A stretch of 64,000 nucleotides of DNA from JALZUV01 sp963837025. Lineage in GTDB: Bacteria; Pseudomonadota; Alphaproteobacteria; Rickettsiales; JALZUV01. The notes beneath the pieces were generated by a model. It was not told where the DNA came from, made no database searches, and worked only from the letters and a program-made list of their open reading frames with translations. The translations under genes were made by a program, and so were the position numbers. The stretch is from assembly GCA_963837025.1 (NCBI GenBank), contig CAWILT010000002.1, positions 124,001-188,000 on the forward strand, written 5' to 3'. How positions within the stretch are numbered: the first letter of the stretch is position 1; each line of letters starts with the position of its first letter. Of this stretch, positions 51,750 to 60,602 are shown piece after piece.

Positions 51750-53024
51750 TTAATTTATTGCTAGCGTACGAAAGCTGCGGCGGTTTATCCAGATGATGGC
51801 CAAGCAAGGTAAACCTAAAAAGGCAGATAGAGTAAACATGGTTGTCCAACCATAGGTTTGCGCAACCCATCCGGCGCTTCCTGCTAGTAAAATACTGCCT
51901 AAACTAGCCAATGAAGCTAATAGCGCATATTGCGTAGCGGTATAGCGAGCCGATTGGCATAGGCGCATCATAAAGGCGATGGCGGCGGCAGTTACCATGC
52001 CGCCCGATAGATTATCCATGGTAATGGCAAAGGTGAGTGCGTTGATATCCTTACCCACAATCGATAATAATAAATATGATAAATTGGCGAGTAGTTGAAA
52101 TAATGCAAAGCTCCACAATGCAGTAAATAGCCCTAGTTTGGCAATCATCGCACCACCAATAAACATGCCTGCCAAAGTAGCACCAAAGCCAAATAGCTTG
52201 GCGATGGAAGCAATGGTTGATTTATCAAACCCGATTTGCAAAAAGAATGGTGTCGTCATAAAGCCAATAAACCCATCCGATAGACGATAGAATAAAATAA
52301 AAGCCAGCAGCCACGCCCAATTGGGTAAACGCTGCATAAAATCTTTAAATGGCCCAATGAGTGCAGATTTTAGGAAGTTTTTATCCACCGCTAATTCTGA
52401 AATTTCCTCGCGCTTGGCGGCAGGCGAAACGGCTAGCGTGGTAATAAATCCTATGATCATGCAAGCAGCCATCGCTAAATAAGCGGCGTTCCAACTAATA
52501 AAATCTGCGACATAAAGAGCGCCAGCGCCAGCGACTAACATGCCTAAGCGATAGCCAAAAACCGCCATGGCAGCCCCTTCACCATATTGCGAAGGATCCA
52601 GATATTCGGTGCGAAAAGCATCAATTACAATATCTTGACTGGCAGATAAAAAGGCGATGCTTAGCGCGATGGATGCTAGGGCGATGGGTTGTTGGGTTGG
52701 GCTTACAAATGCGATGGCGGCAATGGCAATCGCTAATAATATTTGAGTAACTACCATCCAACTACGGCGATGTCCAAGCCGTTTGGTGAGATAGGGAATG
52801 GAAAAATAATCGACAAACGGCGCCCATAAAAAGTTAAAACTATAAGGTAATGCAACATAGGCAAATAAGCCAACAGCCGCCATTTCGGTGCCATTATCAG
52901 TCAGCAATGCTCCTAAGGTTGATGCCACTAACAAACGTGGTAAACCGCTGGAAAAGCCTAAAAACATTATTGCAATGATTTTGGGATGAAAGTAAATTTG
53001 GCACCAATCAATTATCGCTTTCAT
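51750..53024 (-). CDS. ampG: MFS transporter, AmpG (muropeptide permease) family
   Basis: A 424-residue inner-membrane transporter with about 12 helices. AmpG imports GlcNAc-anhydroMurNAc peptides for cell-wall recycling. Family features near the N-terminus: IMFLGFSSGLPRLLVASTLGALLTD, LFAYVALPYSFNFLWAPFVDYF, and RLGHRRSWMVVTQ (conserved loop 2-3), plus ASQDIVIDAFRTEYL in helix 5, which is highly typical of AmpG. The ATG at 53024 overlaps the hemH stop by one base (TGATG); the in-frame extension upstream lies inside hemH. MltA at 59.6 kb produces the anhydro-muropeptides that such a permease would take up. Confidence 0.9.
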   Translation of the reverse strand: MKAIIDWCQIYFHPKIIAIMFLGFSSGLPRLLVASTLGALLTDNGTEMAAVGLFAYVALPYSFNFLWAPFVDYFSIPYLTKRLGHRRSWMVVTQILLAIAIAAIAFVSPTQQPIALASIALSIAFLSASQDIVIDAFRTEYLDPSQYGEGAAMAVFGYRLGMLVAGAGALYVADFISWNAAYLAMAACMIIGFITTLAVSPAAKREEISELAVDKNFLKSALIGPFKDFMQRLPNWAWLLAFILFYRLSDGFIGFMTTPFFLQIGFDKSTIASIAKLFGFGATLAGMFIGGAMIAKLGLFTALWSFALFQLLANLSYLLLSIVGKDINALTFAITMDNLSGGMVTAAAIAFMMRLCQSARYTATQYALLASLASLGSILLAGSAGWVAQTYGWTTMFTLSAFLGLPCLAIIWINRRSFRTLAIN

Positions 53025-54070
53025 CAGGAAGCCTGCCCCATGCAAATGCATTTACTAAATTCAACAGGACATAATCGTGCGCCATTATGCGCAACGGTTT
53101 GATTCGCGTGGCGCAATGCGCAAAGCTCGGCTAAAGCGGTGATATAATCGGCTTGGGTGCCCAGTGTATTTACGCGCTCATAGCCTATCACACCATGTTC
53201 TTTTGCCAATTCGCGATATTCGATATCGAGTTCAACCAAGGTTTCGGAATGTTCGCTAACAAAGGCTATTGCTACGATAATAACCGCAACCTTATCGTGT
53301 CCTGCGCGCTCAATTTCCGTTTCAGTTGAGGGTATTAACCATTGTAGTGGCCCCACTTTGCTTTGATAGCAGACACGCCAATCGCAATTATCCATATTCA
53401 TTTTTTGCATGATTGCTGAAGCAGTTTGCTCAATTTGCCACTGATAAGGATCACCCGCATCTACAATTTTTTGCGGCAACCCATGCGCGGAGAATAAAAT
53501 ACGAACCTCGCCATATTTTTCAACCGCTGCGAGATATCCTTGTTTAAGCAACGCGGCATGGCTTTGTATGAATCGTTCTATTGTAGGATAACAACCAATT
53601 TTGGATGTCGGAAGGGTCAAATGTTGTTTTTCCGCTTCCTTATCCCAAGCATTAAATGAGCTGCCCGTAGTTGTGGTTGAAAATTGAGGATATAGCGGCA
53701 ATAATTTAACTTCATCAGCCCCCCATTTTTTCACCGCAGATACGCACTCAGCCGTCATTGGGTGCCAATAGCGCATGGCGATAAAGCATTTATATTCTAC
53801 CTGTTCATCATTGGTATTTAACTGCAATTGAAGGGCATTAGCTTGTTCTTGTGATAATTCAAGCAGCGGCGATTTACCCCCCAAATGCTTATAAATTTCC
53901 TGAGCAATGGGCGCGCGGCGCGTGGATATTAGTTTAGCAATGAGCCAACGAATAGGCTGCGGCGCCCCAATAATCGCCTTATCGTTAAAAAGATTAAACA
54001 GAAAGGGCTGCACCGATTCGAGCTTATCCGGCCCCCCCAAATTACATAATACCACTGCTATTTTTCTCAT
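53024..54070 (-). CDS. hemH: Ferrochelatase
   Basis: Last step of heme synthesis: inserts Fe2+ into protoporphyrin IX. 348 residues. N-terminus KIAVVLCNLGGPDKLESVQPFLFNLFND is the usual opening; LLPLYPQFSTTTTGSSF contains the conserved porphyrin-binding stretch; the catalytic His is in LFSAHGLPQKIVDAGDPY; and IAFVSEHSETLVELDIEY contains the second conserved His/Glu pair. The C-terminus has several cysteines that could hold a [2Fe-2S] cluster, as in some alphaproteobacterial ferrochelatases (CALRH, CPVE, CICMG), but this is inference. It overlaps hemE by 4 bp and ampG by one base. Confidence 0.95.
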   Translation of the reverse strand: MRKIAVVLCNLGGPDKLESVQPFLFNLFNDKAIIGAPQPIRWLIAKLISTRRAPIAQEIYKHLGGKSPLLELSQEQANALQLQLNTNDEQVEYKCFIAMRYWHPMTAECVSAVKKWGADEVKLLPLYPQFSTTTTGSSFNAWDKEAEKQHLTLPTSKIGCYPTIERFIQSHAALLKQGYLAAVEKYGEVRILFSAHGLPQKIVDAGDPYQWQIEQTASAIMQKMNMDNCDWRVCYQSKVGPLQWLIPSTETEIERAGHDKVAVIIVAIAFVSEHSETLVELDIEYRELAKEHGVIGYERVNTLGTQADYITALAELCALRHANQTVAHNGARLCPVEFSKCICMGQAS

Positions 54071-55086
54071 GCGCTTAGAAACTCTACAAGTTTTTCGACA
54101 TGGCTAACCGGTGTTTCAGGAATAAACCCATGCCCTAAATTGAAAATGAAAGGTGTATCGGCATAGGCATCAACTAAACGCTTCGCCTCATCCACTGCGC
54201 CTTTCGCGTCACTGGCCAGCAAAATAGGGTCTAGATTACCTTGCAACACGACATGCTGCGATAAGTGCGATTTAGCCCATTTAGGTGTGATTTGCACATC
54301 CAACCCCACCGCATCAATTCCCGTCTGCATTACATAGCGTTGATATCCAATTCCTGCCAATCGCGGAAAGCCGATGATGGGTAAATGCGGGTAGCGCTTT
54401 TTCAACGCGGATACTAAGCGTCTTGTGGGGGCTACAACCCAAGCATCAAACTCAGCGGCGGAACACACTCCTGACCAGCTATCGAAAAATTGGATGACTT
54501 CAGCGCCCGCATCCACCTGTTTCGACACATAATCGAGCGTTGCAGCTTCAATCTTTTCAAGCAGCTGAGCAAATGCTTGCGGTTGCTGATGGCCAAATTT
54601 ACGCGCCGTAGCAAAATCTTTACTGCCACCACCTTGGAGCATGTAACACGCAAGCGTCCATGGACTACCGCTAAACCCGATTAAGGTTTTATCCTGTGGT
54701 AACTTTTGCTTTAATAATGTAACGGTTTGGTAAATTGGATTCAATTTTTCAGGATCATATTCGAGCGCTTGCACCTCTTGCAGACTCGAAATTGGCGGTA
54801 GTTTCGGCCCCTCACCTTTTTCAAATCGTAAAGGCTGACCCAGCGCCATGGGAATCACGAGAATATCTGAAAATAAGATGGCTGCATCCATATTAAACCG
54901 ACGAATGGGCTGTAACGTTACTTCTGCCGCTTTTTCAGGATTAAAGCATAAATCTAAGAAGCCACCACAGCTGGCTCGCGTTTCCAAATATTCCGGCAGG
55001 TATCGTCCCGCTTGGCGCATAAACCAGAATGGTGGTTTAGGATGCAATTTACGGTTAAGCGTTTGAAGCAATTTCTTATCAGTCAT
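54067..55086 (-). CDS. hemE: Uroporphyrinogen decarboxylase
   Basis: Decarboxylates four acetate side chains of uroporphyrinogen III to give coproporphyrinogen III. 339 residues, standard. Signature 1, PFWFMRQAGRYLPEY (residues ~18-32), contains the two active-site arginines; the substrate Asp is in ILFSDILVIPMALG; GFSGSPWTLACYMLQG and FNLGHGFIPETPVSHV (signature 2) are present. Its start faces the proposed origin; its stop overlaps hemH by 4 bp (ATGA). The gene pair hemE-hemH lies next to the origin in several alphaproteobacteria. Confidence 0.96.
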   Translation of the reverse strand: MTDKKLLQTLNRKLHPKPPFWFMRQAGRYLPEYLETRASCGGFLDLCFNPEKAAEVTLQPIRRFNMDAAILFSDILVIPMALGQPLRFEKGEGPKLPPISSLQEVQALEYDPEKLNPIYQTVTLLKQKLPQDKTLIGFSGSPWTLACYMLQGGGSKDFATARKFGHQQPQAFAQLLEKIEAATLDYVSKQVDAGAEVIQFFDSWSGVCSAAEFDAWVVAPTRRLVSALKKRYPHLPIIGFPRLAGIGYQRYVMQTGIDAVGLDVQITPKWAKSHLSQHVVLQGNLDPILLASDAKGAVDEAKRLVDAYADTPFIFNLGHGFIPETPVSHVEKLVEFLSA

Positions 55087-55400
55087 GCGAAAAGGTTTAA
55101 TTCAAACTTCGCAAGGAAACAAACTAAATAAATAATATATTTTAATAAGATAGTAGTAAATAGTTATGCAGTGATTATCGGGGATTAAATTGTTTCATCA
55201 ACTTATACTCTCATTTTTCCACAGGCAAAAGCCAGAGTATCAAAGCATTTTAATTCGTTATTCCATCATTATGCCCACTCCATTTAAATTGTGTATAAGC
55301 ATCGCGTAAATTTTGGAGTAAGTGCCATAAATTTTGTATAAATATTACTCCACAAATCCTTCCATAGATTTCACCCCCAGTTATGCTATGAGTTATCCCC
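55087..55400. other. Probable chromosomal replication origin (oriC)
   Basis: A 314-bp intergenic region between hemE (minus) and the ppsR/RP001 homologue (plus). It carries two consensus DnaA boxes (TTWTNCACA): TTTTCCACA (55215-55223, plus) and TTATACACA (55298-55290, minus), and near-matches TTATACAAA (55341-55333, minus) and TTATCCCCA (55393-55401, plus). A block of about 50 bases at 55115-55164 is close to 90% A+T and may be the unwinding element. Genes on both sides point away from it. The same flanking genes border the origins of Caulobacter and Rickettsia prowazekii. No ORF lies here. Confidence 0.78.
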
Positions 55401-56231
55401 ATGAAGCATATGCATATTCATTTAGTGTCCGATTCCACTGCAGGTACGGTGAGTGCGATAGCGCGCGCTGTAGTTTCTGAGTTTGAAAATATTGCCGCTC
55501 AGGAACATATATGGGCATTAATTCGTAGTGCAAAGCAATTAGAGAAGCTTGAAATCGCCTTACAAAATGCTCCGGGGCCTGTGTTTTTTACCATGGTAGA
55601 TTCTGATTTGAGTGAACAATTAGAACGCATCTGTGCGCGATTAGATCTGCCTTGTATCAACCCATTAGAAAGAGCCTCGAATAGTTTAGCGGGATATTTA
55701 CAACAAGAAGCAACACCTAAAGCAGGCAGCCGCCATCAAATGAACGAAAATTATTTTTCGCGGATTGAGGCGATTGATTATACGCTATCGCATGATGACG
55801 GCAAACGTCACTGGGAGCTAGCATCTGCCGATATTGTGTTGGTAGGCCCTTCGCGCACAAGTAAATCACCCACATGCGTTTATCTGGCCTATGGGGGGTT
55901 ATGTGCGGCAAATGTGCCTTATGTATTTGGCGTTGATTTACCCAGTGAATTATTTGAGGTGAAAAAGCCGCTTATCGTTGGGCTAATCATTCATCCTAAT
56001 CGGTTGATTGAAATTCGGCGTACTCGCTTACAATCGCTCGGCCATGAAAGCTTAGAAAACTATGCTGATGATGATAAAGTGAATGAAGAGATTAAAGCCG
56101 CTCGCCAAATTTATCGCGCTAATGGGTGGCCTGTCATAGATGTATCGCAACGCTCAGTAGAAGAAACAGCAGCAGCAATTTTAAATATTTACCATCGACG
56201 GATCGAGCAAGAAGCGAAAGGTATTAGCTAA
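55401..56231 (+). CDS. ppsR: PEP synthase / pyruvate, phosphate dikinase regulatory protein
   Basis: A 276-residue member of the DUF299 family: bifunctional ADP-dependent kinase and phosphorylase that inactivates and reactivates PEP synthase or PPDK. Family blocks: IHLVSDSTAGTVSAIARAV at the N-terminus, IEAIDYTLSHDDGK in the middle, VGPSRTSKSPTCVYLAYGG (P-loop-like) and YVFGVDLPSELFEV. This is the homologue of Rickettsia RP001, known as an origin-flanking gene. Its ATG follows a near-DnaA-box and it overlaps the first base of aroE, so ppsR-aroE-coaE are one operon. The Maf gene usually found between ppsR and aroE is missing. Confidence 0.94.
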   Translation: MKHMHIHLVSDSTAGTVSAIARAVVSEFENIAAQEHIWALIRSAKQLEKLEIALQNAPGPVFFTMVDSDLSEQLERICARLDLPCINPLERASNSLAGYLQQEATPKAGSRHQMNENYFSRIEAIDYTLSHDDGKRHWELASADIVLVGPSRTSKSPTCVYLAYGGLCAANVPYVFGVDLPSELFEVKKPLIVGLIIHPNRLIEIRRTRLQSLGHESLENYADDDKVNEEIKAARQIYRANGWPVIDVSQRSVEETAAAILNIYHRRIEQEAKGIS

Positions 56232-57052
56232 TGCTAAAAGCTGCGGTTTTAGGTGATCCCATCTCACACTCCTTATCGCCTGAATTGCATCGCTTTTGGC
56301 TTGAACAAATGCAGATTAATGGTTCGTATGATGCGATTGAATGCAAGCGTGACGATTTGCGCGAAACATTAATGCGCCTAGAAGCGCAAGGTTATCAAGG
56401 AGTAAATCTAACCGTTCCGCTTAAAGAGGCGGTGCTACCTCATTTAGAGGAAATTTCGCCAGCTGCACGCCAGATTGGGGCGGTTAATGTGGTGATATTT
56501 GAAAATGGAAAATGGTTAGGCGATAATACCGATAAGCGAGGGTTTAGCGATAATTTACATCACTTCGCGCCGGATTATAAACAATATTTACAGCATGTGG
56601 TTATTATCGGTGCAGGCGGTGCAGCCCGTGCAGTAGTTGCGGCACTATTAGAAGATGGTGCAGCACATATTTCCATCACCAACCGAACCGCTGAAAAAGC
56701 CAGCGCATTGGCTGACACGCACCGCCAAATTGAGTGGGTGGATTGGCAAAAGCGGCATAGCCTAATCTCTTCCGCAACATTATTGGTAAATACCACTTCG
56801 CTGGGGATGCAAAACCAGCCAGCGTTAGATTTGAAGCTGACCGCTTTACCGCCTAAAACGTTAGTGACAGATATTGTCTATAACCCGCTTCGAACCGATT
56901 TATTAAAAAGAGCTGCAAATCAGGATAATACCGTTATTTTAGGTTTAGGTATGCTGATTTATCAAGCTATTCCATCTTTTGCTGCTTTTTACGGGCAAAC
57001 TCCGGTTTGGAATGAAGCATTCTATCAAACGCTTAGTAAAAGATTTTTATGA
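56231..57052 (+). CDS. aroE: Shikimate dehydrogenase (NADP+)
   Basis: Reduces 3-dehydroshikimate to shikimate in aromatic amino acid synthesis. 273 residues. Substrate site: DPISHSLSPELHRFWLEQM (Ser pair) and NLTVPLKEAVLPHL with the catalytic Lys; NTDKRGFSDNLHH with the catalytic Asp. Cofactor site: VVIIGAGGAARAVVAALLEDG (GxGGxxxA) and ITNRTAEKASAL (NRT motif for NADP). The end segment GLGMLIYQAIPSFAAFYGQTP is typical. Overlaps ppsR by one base and coaE by 4 bp. Confidence 0.96.
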   Translation: MLKAAVLGDPISHSLSPELHRFWLEQMQINGSYDAIECKRDDLRETLMRLEAQGYQGVNLTVPLKEAVLPHLEEISPAARQIGAVNVVIFENGKWLGDNTDKRGFSDNLHHFAPDYKQYLQHVVIIGAGGAARAVVAALLEDGAAHISITNRTAEKASALADTHRQIEWVDWQKRHSLISSATLLVNTTSLGMQNQPALDLKLTALPPKTLVTDIVYNPLRTDLLKRAANQDNTVILGLGMLIYQAIPSFAAFYGQTPVWNEAFYQTLSKRFL

Positions 57053-57657
57053 CGCTGGTTCTAGGATTAACCGGATCAATCGCTATGGGCAAATCTACCA
57101 TCACGCAGCAGTTTAAAGCGTGTGGCGCAAAGGTAAGCGACGCTGATGCGATTGTACATCATCTGTATGTATATGATGAGGCATTTATCCGGTTTATCGC
57201 AACTGAATTTCCGCAAGCAATGAAAGACCAAAAGGTTGATCGTCGCGCATTAGGCCAAATGGTGTTTCAAAACTCAACAGCGTTGAAAAAGCTGGAAGAT
57301 CAATTACACCCAAAAGTTCGCCAAGCGCACCTAAACTTTATCGCAGCTGCCAAACGCCAAAACGACCCTTTAGTCGTTTTAGATATTCCCTTGCTTTACG
57401 AAACCGGCGCTGAAATATTATGCGATAAAGTGGTCGTCGTATCCACCACCGCTGACATTCAAAAAAACCGTGTGCTGAGCCGCCCATCAATGACCGCCGA
57501 AAAACTTGAAGCGATTTTAGCCAAACAAATGCCCGATGCACAAAAGCGCGAACGCGCTGATTTTATCATTGATACATCTTTTGGCTTAGAGAATAGCCTT
57601 CAACAGGTTAAGAATGTAATGACTGCTTTAAACATCAATTTACCTGTAAATAGATAA
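57049..57657 (+). CDS. coaE: Dephospho-CoA kinase
   Basis: Final step of coenzyme A synthesis, phosphorylating dephospho-CoA at the 3' hydroxyl. 202 residues. The P-loop is GLTGSIAMGKSTITQQF (residues 6-22), in the alphaproteobacterial form with 'AMGKST'; VSDADAIVHHLY follows with the conserved Asp; VVLDIPLLYETGAEILCDKVVVV is the substrate and lid region. The C-terminal RADFIIDTSFGLENSLQQV is standard. Overlaps aroE by 4 bp (ATGA). Confidence 0.95.
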   Translation: MTLVLGLTGSIAMGKSTITQQFKACGAKVSDADAIVHHLYVYDEAFIRFIATEFPQAMKDQKVDRRALGQMVFQNSTALKKLEDQLHPKVRQAHLNFIAAAKRQNDPLVVLDIPLLYETGAEILCDKVVVVSTTADIQKNRVLSRPSMTAEKLEAILAKQMPDAQKRERADFIIDTSFGLENSLQQVKNVMTALNINLPVNR

Positions 57658-57694
57658 AAAGCTTAATTTGAAGATAGACTATAGGAAAACATCC

Positions 57695-58369
57695 ATGCGC
57701 GAAATTGCACTTGATACCGAAACGACAGGCTTTACCCCCGATACCGGCCATCGCATGGTTGAAATTGGCTGCGTGGAAATGCACAGCCGCATTCGCACGG
57801 GCAATGTGTTTCACCTTTACCTTAATCCGCAGCGCGACATGCCCGCTGAAGCGCAAAAGGTACATGGGCTAAGTGCAGAATTTTTAGCCGATAAGCCTTT
57901 ATTTGCTGATAGCGCCCAATCTTTTTTAGATTTTATTGGCGATAGTCCCCTTATTATTCACAATGCAGCATTCGATATGGGGTTTTTGAATTATGAACTG
58001 CAACTAGCAGGCCATCAAGCGCTGGAAATGGATCGTGCGATTGATACGGTTAAAATGGCGCGCGATTTATTTCCTGGATCGCCCGCAAATCTGGATGCTT
58101 TGTGCCGCCGCTTTGAAATTGATTTAAGCGAGCGCAGCTTGCATGGTGCATTATTAGATGCTGAACTACTGGCAGAGGTTTACCTTGAAATGATGGGCGG
58201 CCGCCAGAGTGCTTTAACCTTAGAGGCGAAGCCAACCCATCAACCGCACCAGAGCGATAAAATAATGTTCCCTAGCCGCAGCTTTCCGGCATCAAAAGCC
58301 GAGTTAGCCCGGCATCAGGCATTTATCTCTGAATTAAAAAACCCATTATGGTTAGAAACGAGCCACTAA
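57695..58369 (+). CDS. dnaQ: DNA polymerase III epsilon subunit (3'-5' exonuclease)
   Basis: Proofreading exonuclease of the replicative polymerase. 224 residues from the ATG at 57695; a longer frame from 57668 has no family similarity. Exo I REIALDTETTGF has the two catalytic acids (Asp7, Glu9); Exo II contains HNAAFDMGFLNYE; Exo III-epsilon is HGALLDAELLAEVYLEMMGG with the catalytic His and Asp. The C-terminal stretch after residue 180 is divergent and would bind the alpha subunit. An AGGA site lies before the ATG. Part of the origin-proximal series coaE-dnaQ-(secB)-tim44-mltA-smr. Confidence 0.94.
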   Translation: MREIALDTETTGFTPDTGHRMVEIGCVEMHSRIRTGNVFHLYLNPQRDMPAEAQKVHGLSAEFLADKPLFADSAQSFLDFIGDSPLIIHNAAFDMGFLNYELQLAGHQALEMDRAIDTVKMARDLFPGSPANLDALCRRFEIDLSERSLHGALLDAELLAEVYLEMMGGRQSALTLEAKPTHQPHQSDKIMFPSRSFPASKAELARHQAFISELKNPLWLETSH

Positions 58370-58370
58370 T

Positions 58371-58823
58371 TTAGCTAGCTGCTTGCTCCTGTTGCGCTTT
58401 AACGCGCTTAACAAAAAGCGATTGAAAATCAATTGGTTCTAACATTAATGGCGGGAAACCACCATCGCGCGTAACATCGGCTAACACCCGACGCGCAAAT
58501 GGAAAGATGATAAAAGCACAATCAATAAACAACATTTGCTGTACATTTTCCTCAGCAATATTGGCCATCTGAAAAATGCCACCATAAGCAAGTTCGGTTA
58601 CAAATAATGTCTCATCGTTACCTAAGGCATTAACCGATATTTTGAGCGTTAGCTCATAAATAGATTCACCCACCTTTTTGCCTTCTAAATCCACATTCAC
58701 ATCCATTTTTGGGCCTTCTTTAAGCTCATTTAAACTAAAAGGGCCTTTTGGCGCTTCGAATGAGAGGTCTTTAATATATTGGCCGCGGATGGTTAGTTGT
58801 GGAGATGGGGTTGAATCAGTCAT
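58371..58823 (-). CDS. secB: Protein-export chaperone SecB
   Basis: A 150-residue cytosolic chaperone that keeps preproteins unfolded and delivers them to SecA. Landmarks: LTIRGQYIKDLSFEAPKGPFSLNELKEG at the N-terminus, VNVDLEGKKVGESIYELTLKI, LFVTELAYGGIFQM, and the YP-rich FAFRRVLADVTRDGGFPPLMLEPIDF-like region (here IIFPFARRVLADVTRDGGFPPLML). Acidic overall. It is the only minus-strand gene in the series from ppsR to the histidine kinase, sharing a 106-bp divergent region with the Tim44-like gene; dnaQ and secB stop codons meet 1 bp apart. Confidence 0.95.
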   Translation of the reverse strand: MTDSTPSPQLTIRGQYIKDLSFEAPKGPFSLNELKEGPKMDVNVDLEGKKVGESIYELTLKISVNALGNDETLFVTELAYGGIFQMANIAEENVQQMLFIDCAFIIFPFARRVLADVTRDGGFPPLMLEPIDFQSLFVKRVKAQQEQAAS

Positions 58824-58929
58824 AAAATTTCCTATGTTAATGCTATTAATTTAAACCAAGCTAGTGCTGATAACCTCACCTTTCAAGGTTTCGTTTCACA
58901 CATGCCCCAAGATAAGGTACATTAACCGC

Positions 58930-59613
58930 ATGGAATCGTTTCAATTTGCAGATATTATTATCTTAGCACTTATTGCAGGGTTTATTGCGCTGCGTTTGCG
59001 TAACACGCTAGGTAAAGATGTGGGCCACCGCCCTGAAAACCCTAGTAATGCGCGCCCCACTTCGCATGATGTGGATGACCGCGTGGTGAGTATTAATGAT
59101 GCGATACGTGGCAATGATACACCAATTAAGCCCATTTTGACCAAAGATGCTCAATTTGAAAAGTTGCAAGAACCGATCAAATCGAAAATATCAGATATTA
59201 AATCCATCGATAGCAGCTTTAGTGTGGATGAGTTTTTAAAAGGTGCCAAAGGTGCTTTTGAATGGGTTACTAAAGCCTTTAATGATGGCGATAAACCTAC
59301 GCTAAAACAGTTGATGAGCGCTGAAATTTATAAAGAGTTTGAACAAGTTATTGCTGAACGGGCTAAAGATAATACCTATCCTGAAACAACCTTAGTTTCT
59401 ATCGATTCGGTTGAAATTACGGAAGTTGAAACGACAAAAACGCATCATCACATCACGGTTAACTTTTCTACCTCGCAAGTGCATATCGTTAAAAACGAAC
59501 AGGGCGAAGTGATTGCAGGCAATGTTTCGCACACTACACATGTCGAAGATGAATGGGTGTTTGAGCGCAGTGTAAAATCTCGCGATCCGAATTGGACGAT
59601 TATCGATACTTAA
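58930..59613 (+). CDS. Tim44/TimA-like domain protein
   Basis: A 227-residue protein starting MESFQFADIIILALIAGFIALRLRNTLGKDVGHRP, with one N-terminal transmembrane helix, a conserved RLRNTLG cytosolic segment, a linker of about 60 residues, then the Tim44-like domain (about 95-225): SVDEFLKGAKGAFEWVTKAFNDGDKPTLKQLMS and a beta-sheet with HVEDEWVFERSVKSRDPNWTIIDT. The domain is the bacterial relative of the mitochondrial import-motor protein Tim44; in Caulobacter TimA takes part in membrane complexes. The start at 58930 is where homology begins. It is next to mltA, standard in alphaproteobacteria. Confidence 0.9.
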   Translation: MESFQFADIIILALIAGFIALRLRNTLGKDVGHRPENPSNARPTSHDVDDRVVSINDAIRGNDTPIKPILTKDAQFEKLQEPIKSKISDIKSIDSSFSVDEFLKGAKGAFEWVTKAFNDGDKPTLKQLMSAEIYKEFEQVIAERAKDNTYPETTLVSIDSVEITEVETTKTHHHITVNFSTSQVHIVKNEQGEVIAGNVSHTTHVEDEWVFERSVKSRDPNWTIIDT

Positions 59614-59627
59614 TCTATAGTAGCCAT

Positions 59628-60602
59628 ATGCTACGATTTATTTGTTTTACCCTATGCGGATTTTGGTTGATGGCTTTTAAGCCCGATGCCCTTTGGAACA
59701 CGCTTGATGCTGAGCCAGCATATCGTGCATATCAAACAGCGTGCGCCAGTGGAAAAGCTAAAGATACAGCTGATTTATGCAGCCAGCTTAAATCATCTCC
59801 AAACCCCACACCTTCGGATATGCGCGCCTTTTTTAAGCAAAATTTTGAGATTACTAAACTCACAGATGAGGGATTACTAACTGCGTATTATCTGCCGCTT
59901 TTATCGGGCTCATACCAACAAACGACAGAATATAATATACCGGTTTGGGGGGTTCCAAAAGATTTCAAGCAACCTTACCTAACCCGCAGACAAATTGATC
60001 AAGGCGCGTTAGATTCAGCTGAAAAACCATTATTATGGACGAATAATAAAGCGGACTTATTCTTTTTGCATGTTCAAGGGTCGGGCATTGTTCACATGCG
60101 CGATGGTTCTAAAATTGGCTTAGGCTTTGCAGCAAAAAACGGCCAACCTTATGAATCTATTGGTAAATTAATGGTCGCAGAAGGGCTTATTGACTTAGAA
60201 ACTGCCTCAATGCAAACGATTAAGGCGTGGCTTAATGCTAACCCTTCAGAAGTAAATCGCATTTTATGGCATAATAATTCCTACGTTTTTTTTCGTAAAC
60301 AACCTGCTAAAGCGGCAATTGGTGCTCAAAATATTCAGCTTACTGCTTATGGATCGGCTGCGGTTGATCCAAATCACATCGCCTATGGTACGCCTGTTTT
60401 GATGAAAACGGTTTTGCCTAATGCCACGCAGCCTAGCCTACATTTAGCGATAGCCCAAGATACGGGCAGTGCTATCAAAAGCGAAAAGCGCGTGGATTGG
60501 TTTTTGGGCTATGGGCACAGAGCTGAAAACTTAGCCGGTAACATGAAGCAACCAGCGAGCTTTTATCAACTAACACCCAAAAATAGGGTAAATATAAAAT
60601 GA
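59628..60602 (+). CDS. mltA: Membrane-bound lytic transglycosylase A
   Basis: A 324-residue periplasmic muramidase that cuts peptidoglycan between MurNAc and GlcNAc, giving anhydro ends. An N-terminal signal segment runs to about residue 18. Family features: TAYYLPLLSGSYQQTTEYNIPVW (beginning of the double-psi barrel), LFFLHVQGSGIVHMRDG with the SG-x motif, LGFAAKNGQPY, and the catalytic Asp in LAIAQDTGSAIKSEKRVDWFLGYG, which is the family's 'vAqDtGgAIkG..R.D.F.G.G'. The start is the ATG at 59628. The stop overlaps smr (4 bp). AmpG at 51.7 kb may handle its products. Confidence 0.95.
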   Translation: MLRFICFTLCGFWLMAFKPDALWNTLDAEPAYRAYQTACASGKAKDTADLCSQLKSSPNPTPSDMRAFFKQNFEITKLTDEGLLTAYYLPLLSGSYQQTTEYNIPVWGVPKDFKQPYLTRRQIDQGALDSAEKPLLWTNNKADLFFLHVQGSGIVHMRDGSKIGLGFAAKNGQPYESIGKLMVAEGLIDLETASMQTIKAWLNANPSEVNRILWHNNSYVFFRKQPAKAAIGAQNIQLTAYGSAAVDPNHIAYGTPVLMKTVLPNATQPSLHLAIAQDTGSAIKSEKRVDWFLGYGHRAENLAGNMKQPASFYQLTPKNRVNIK

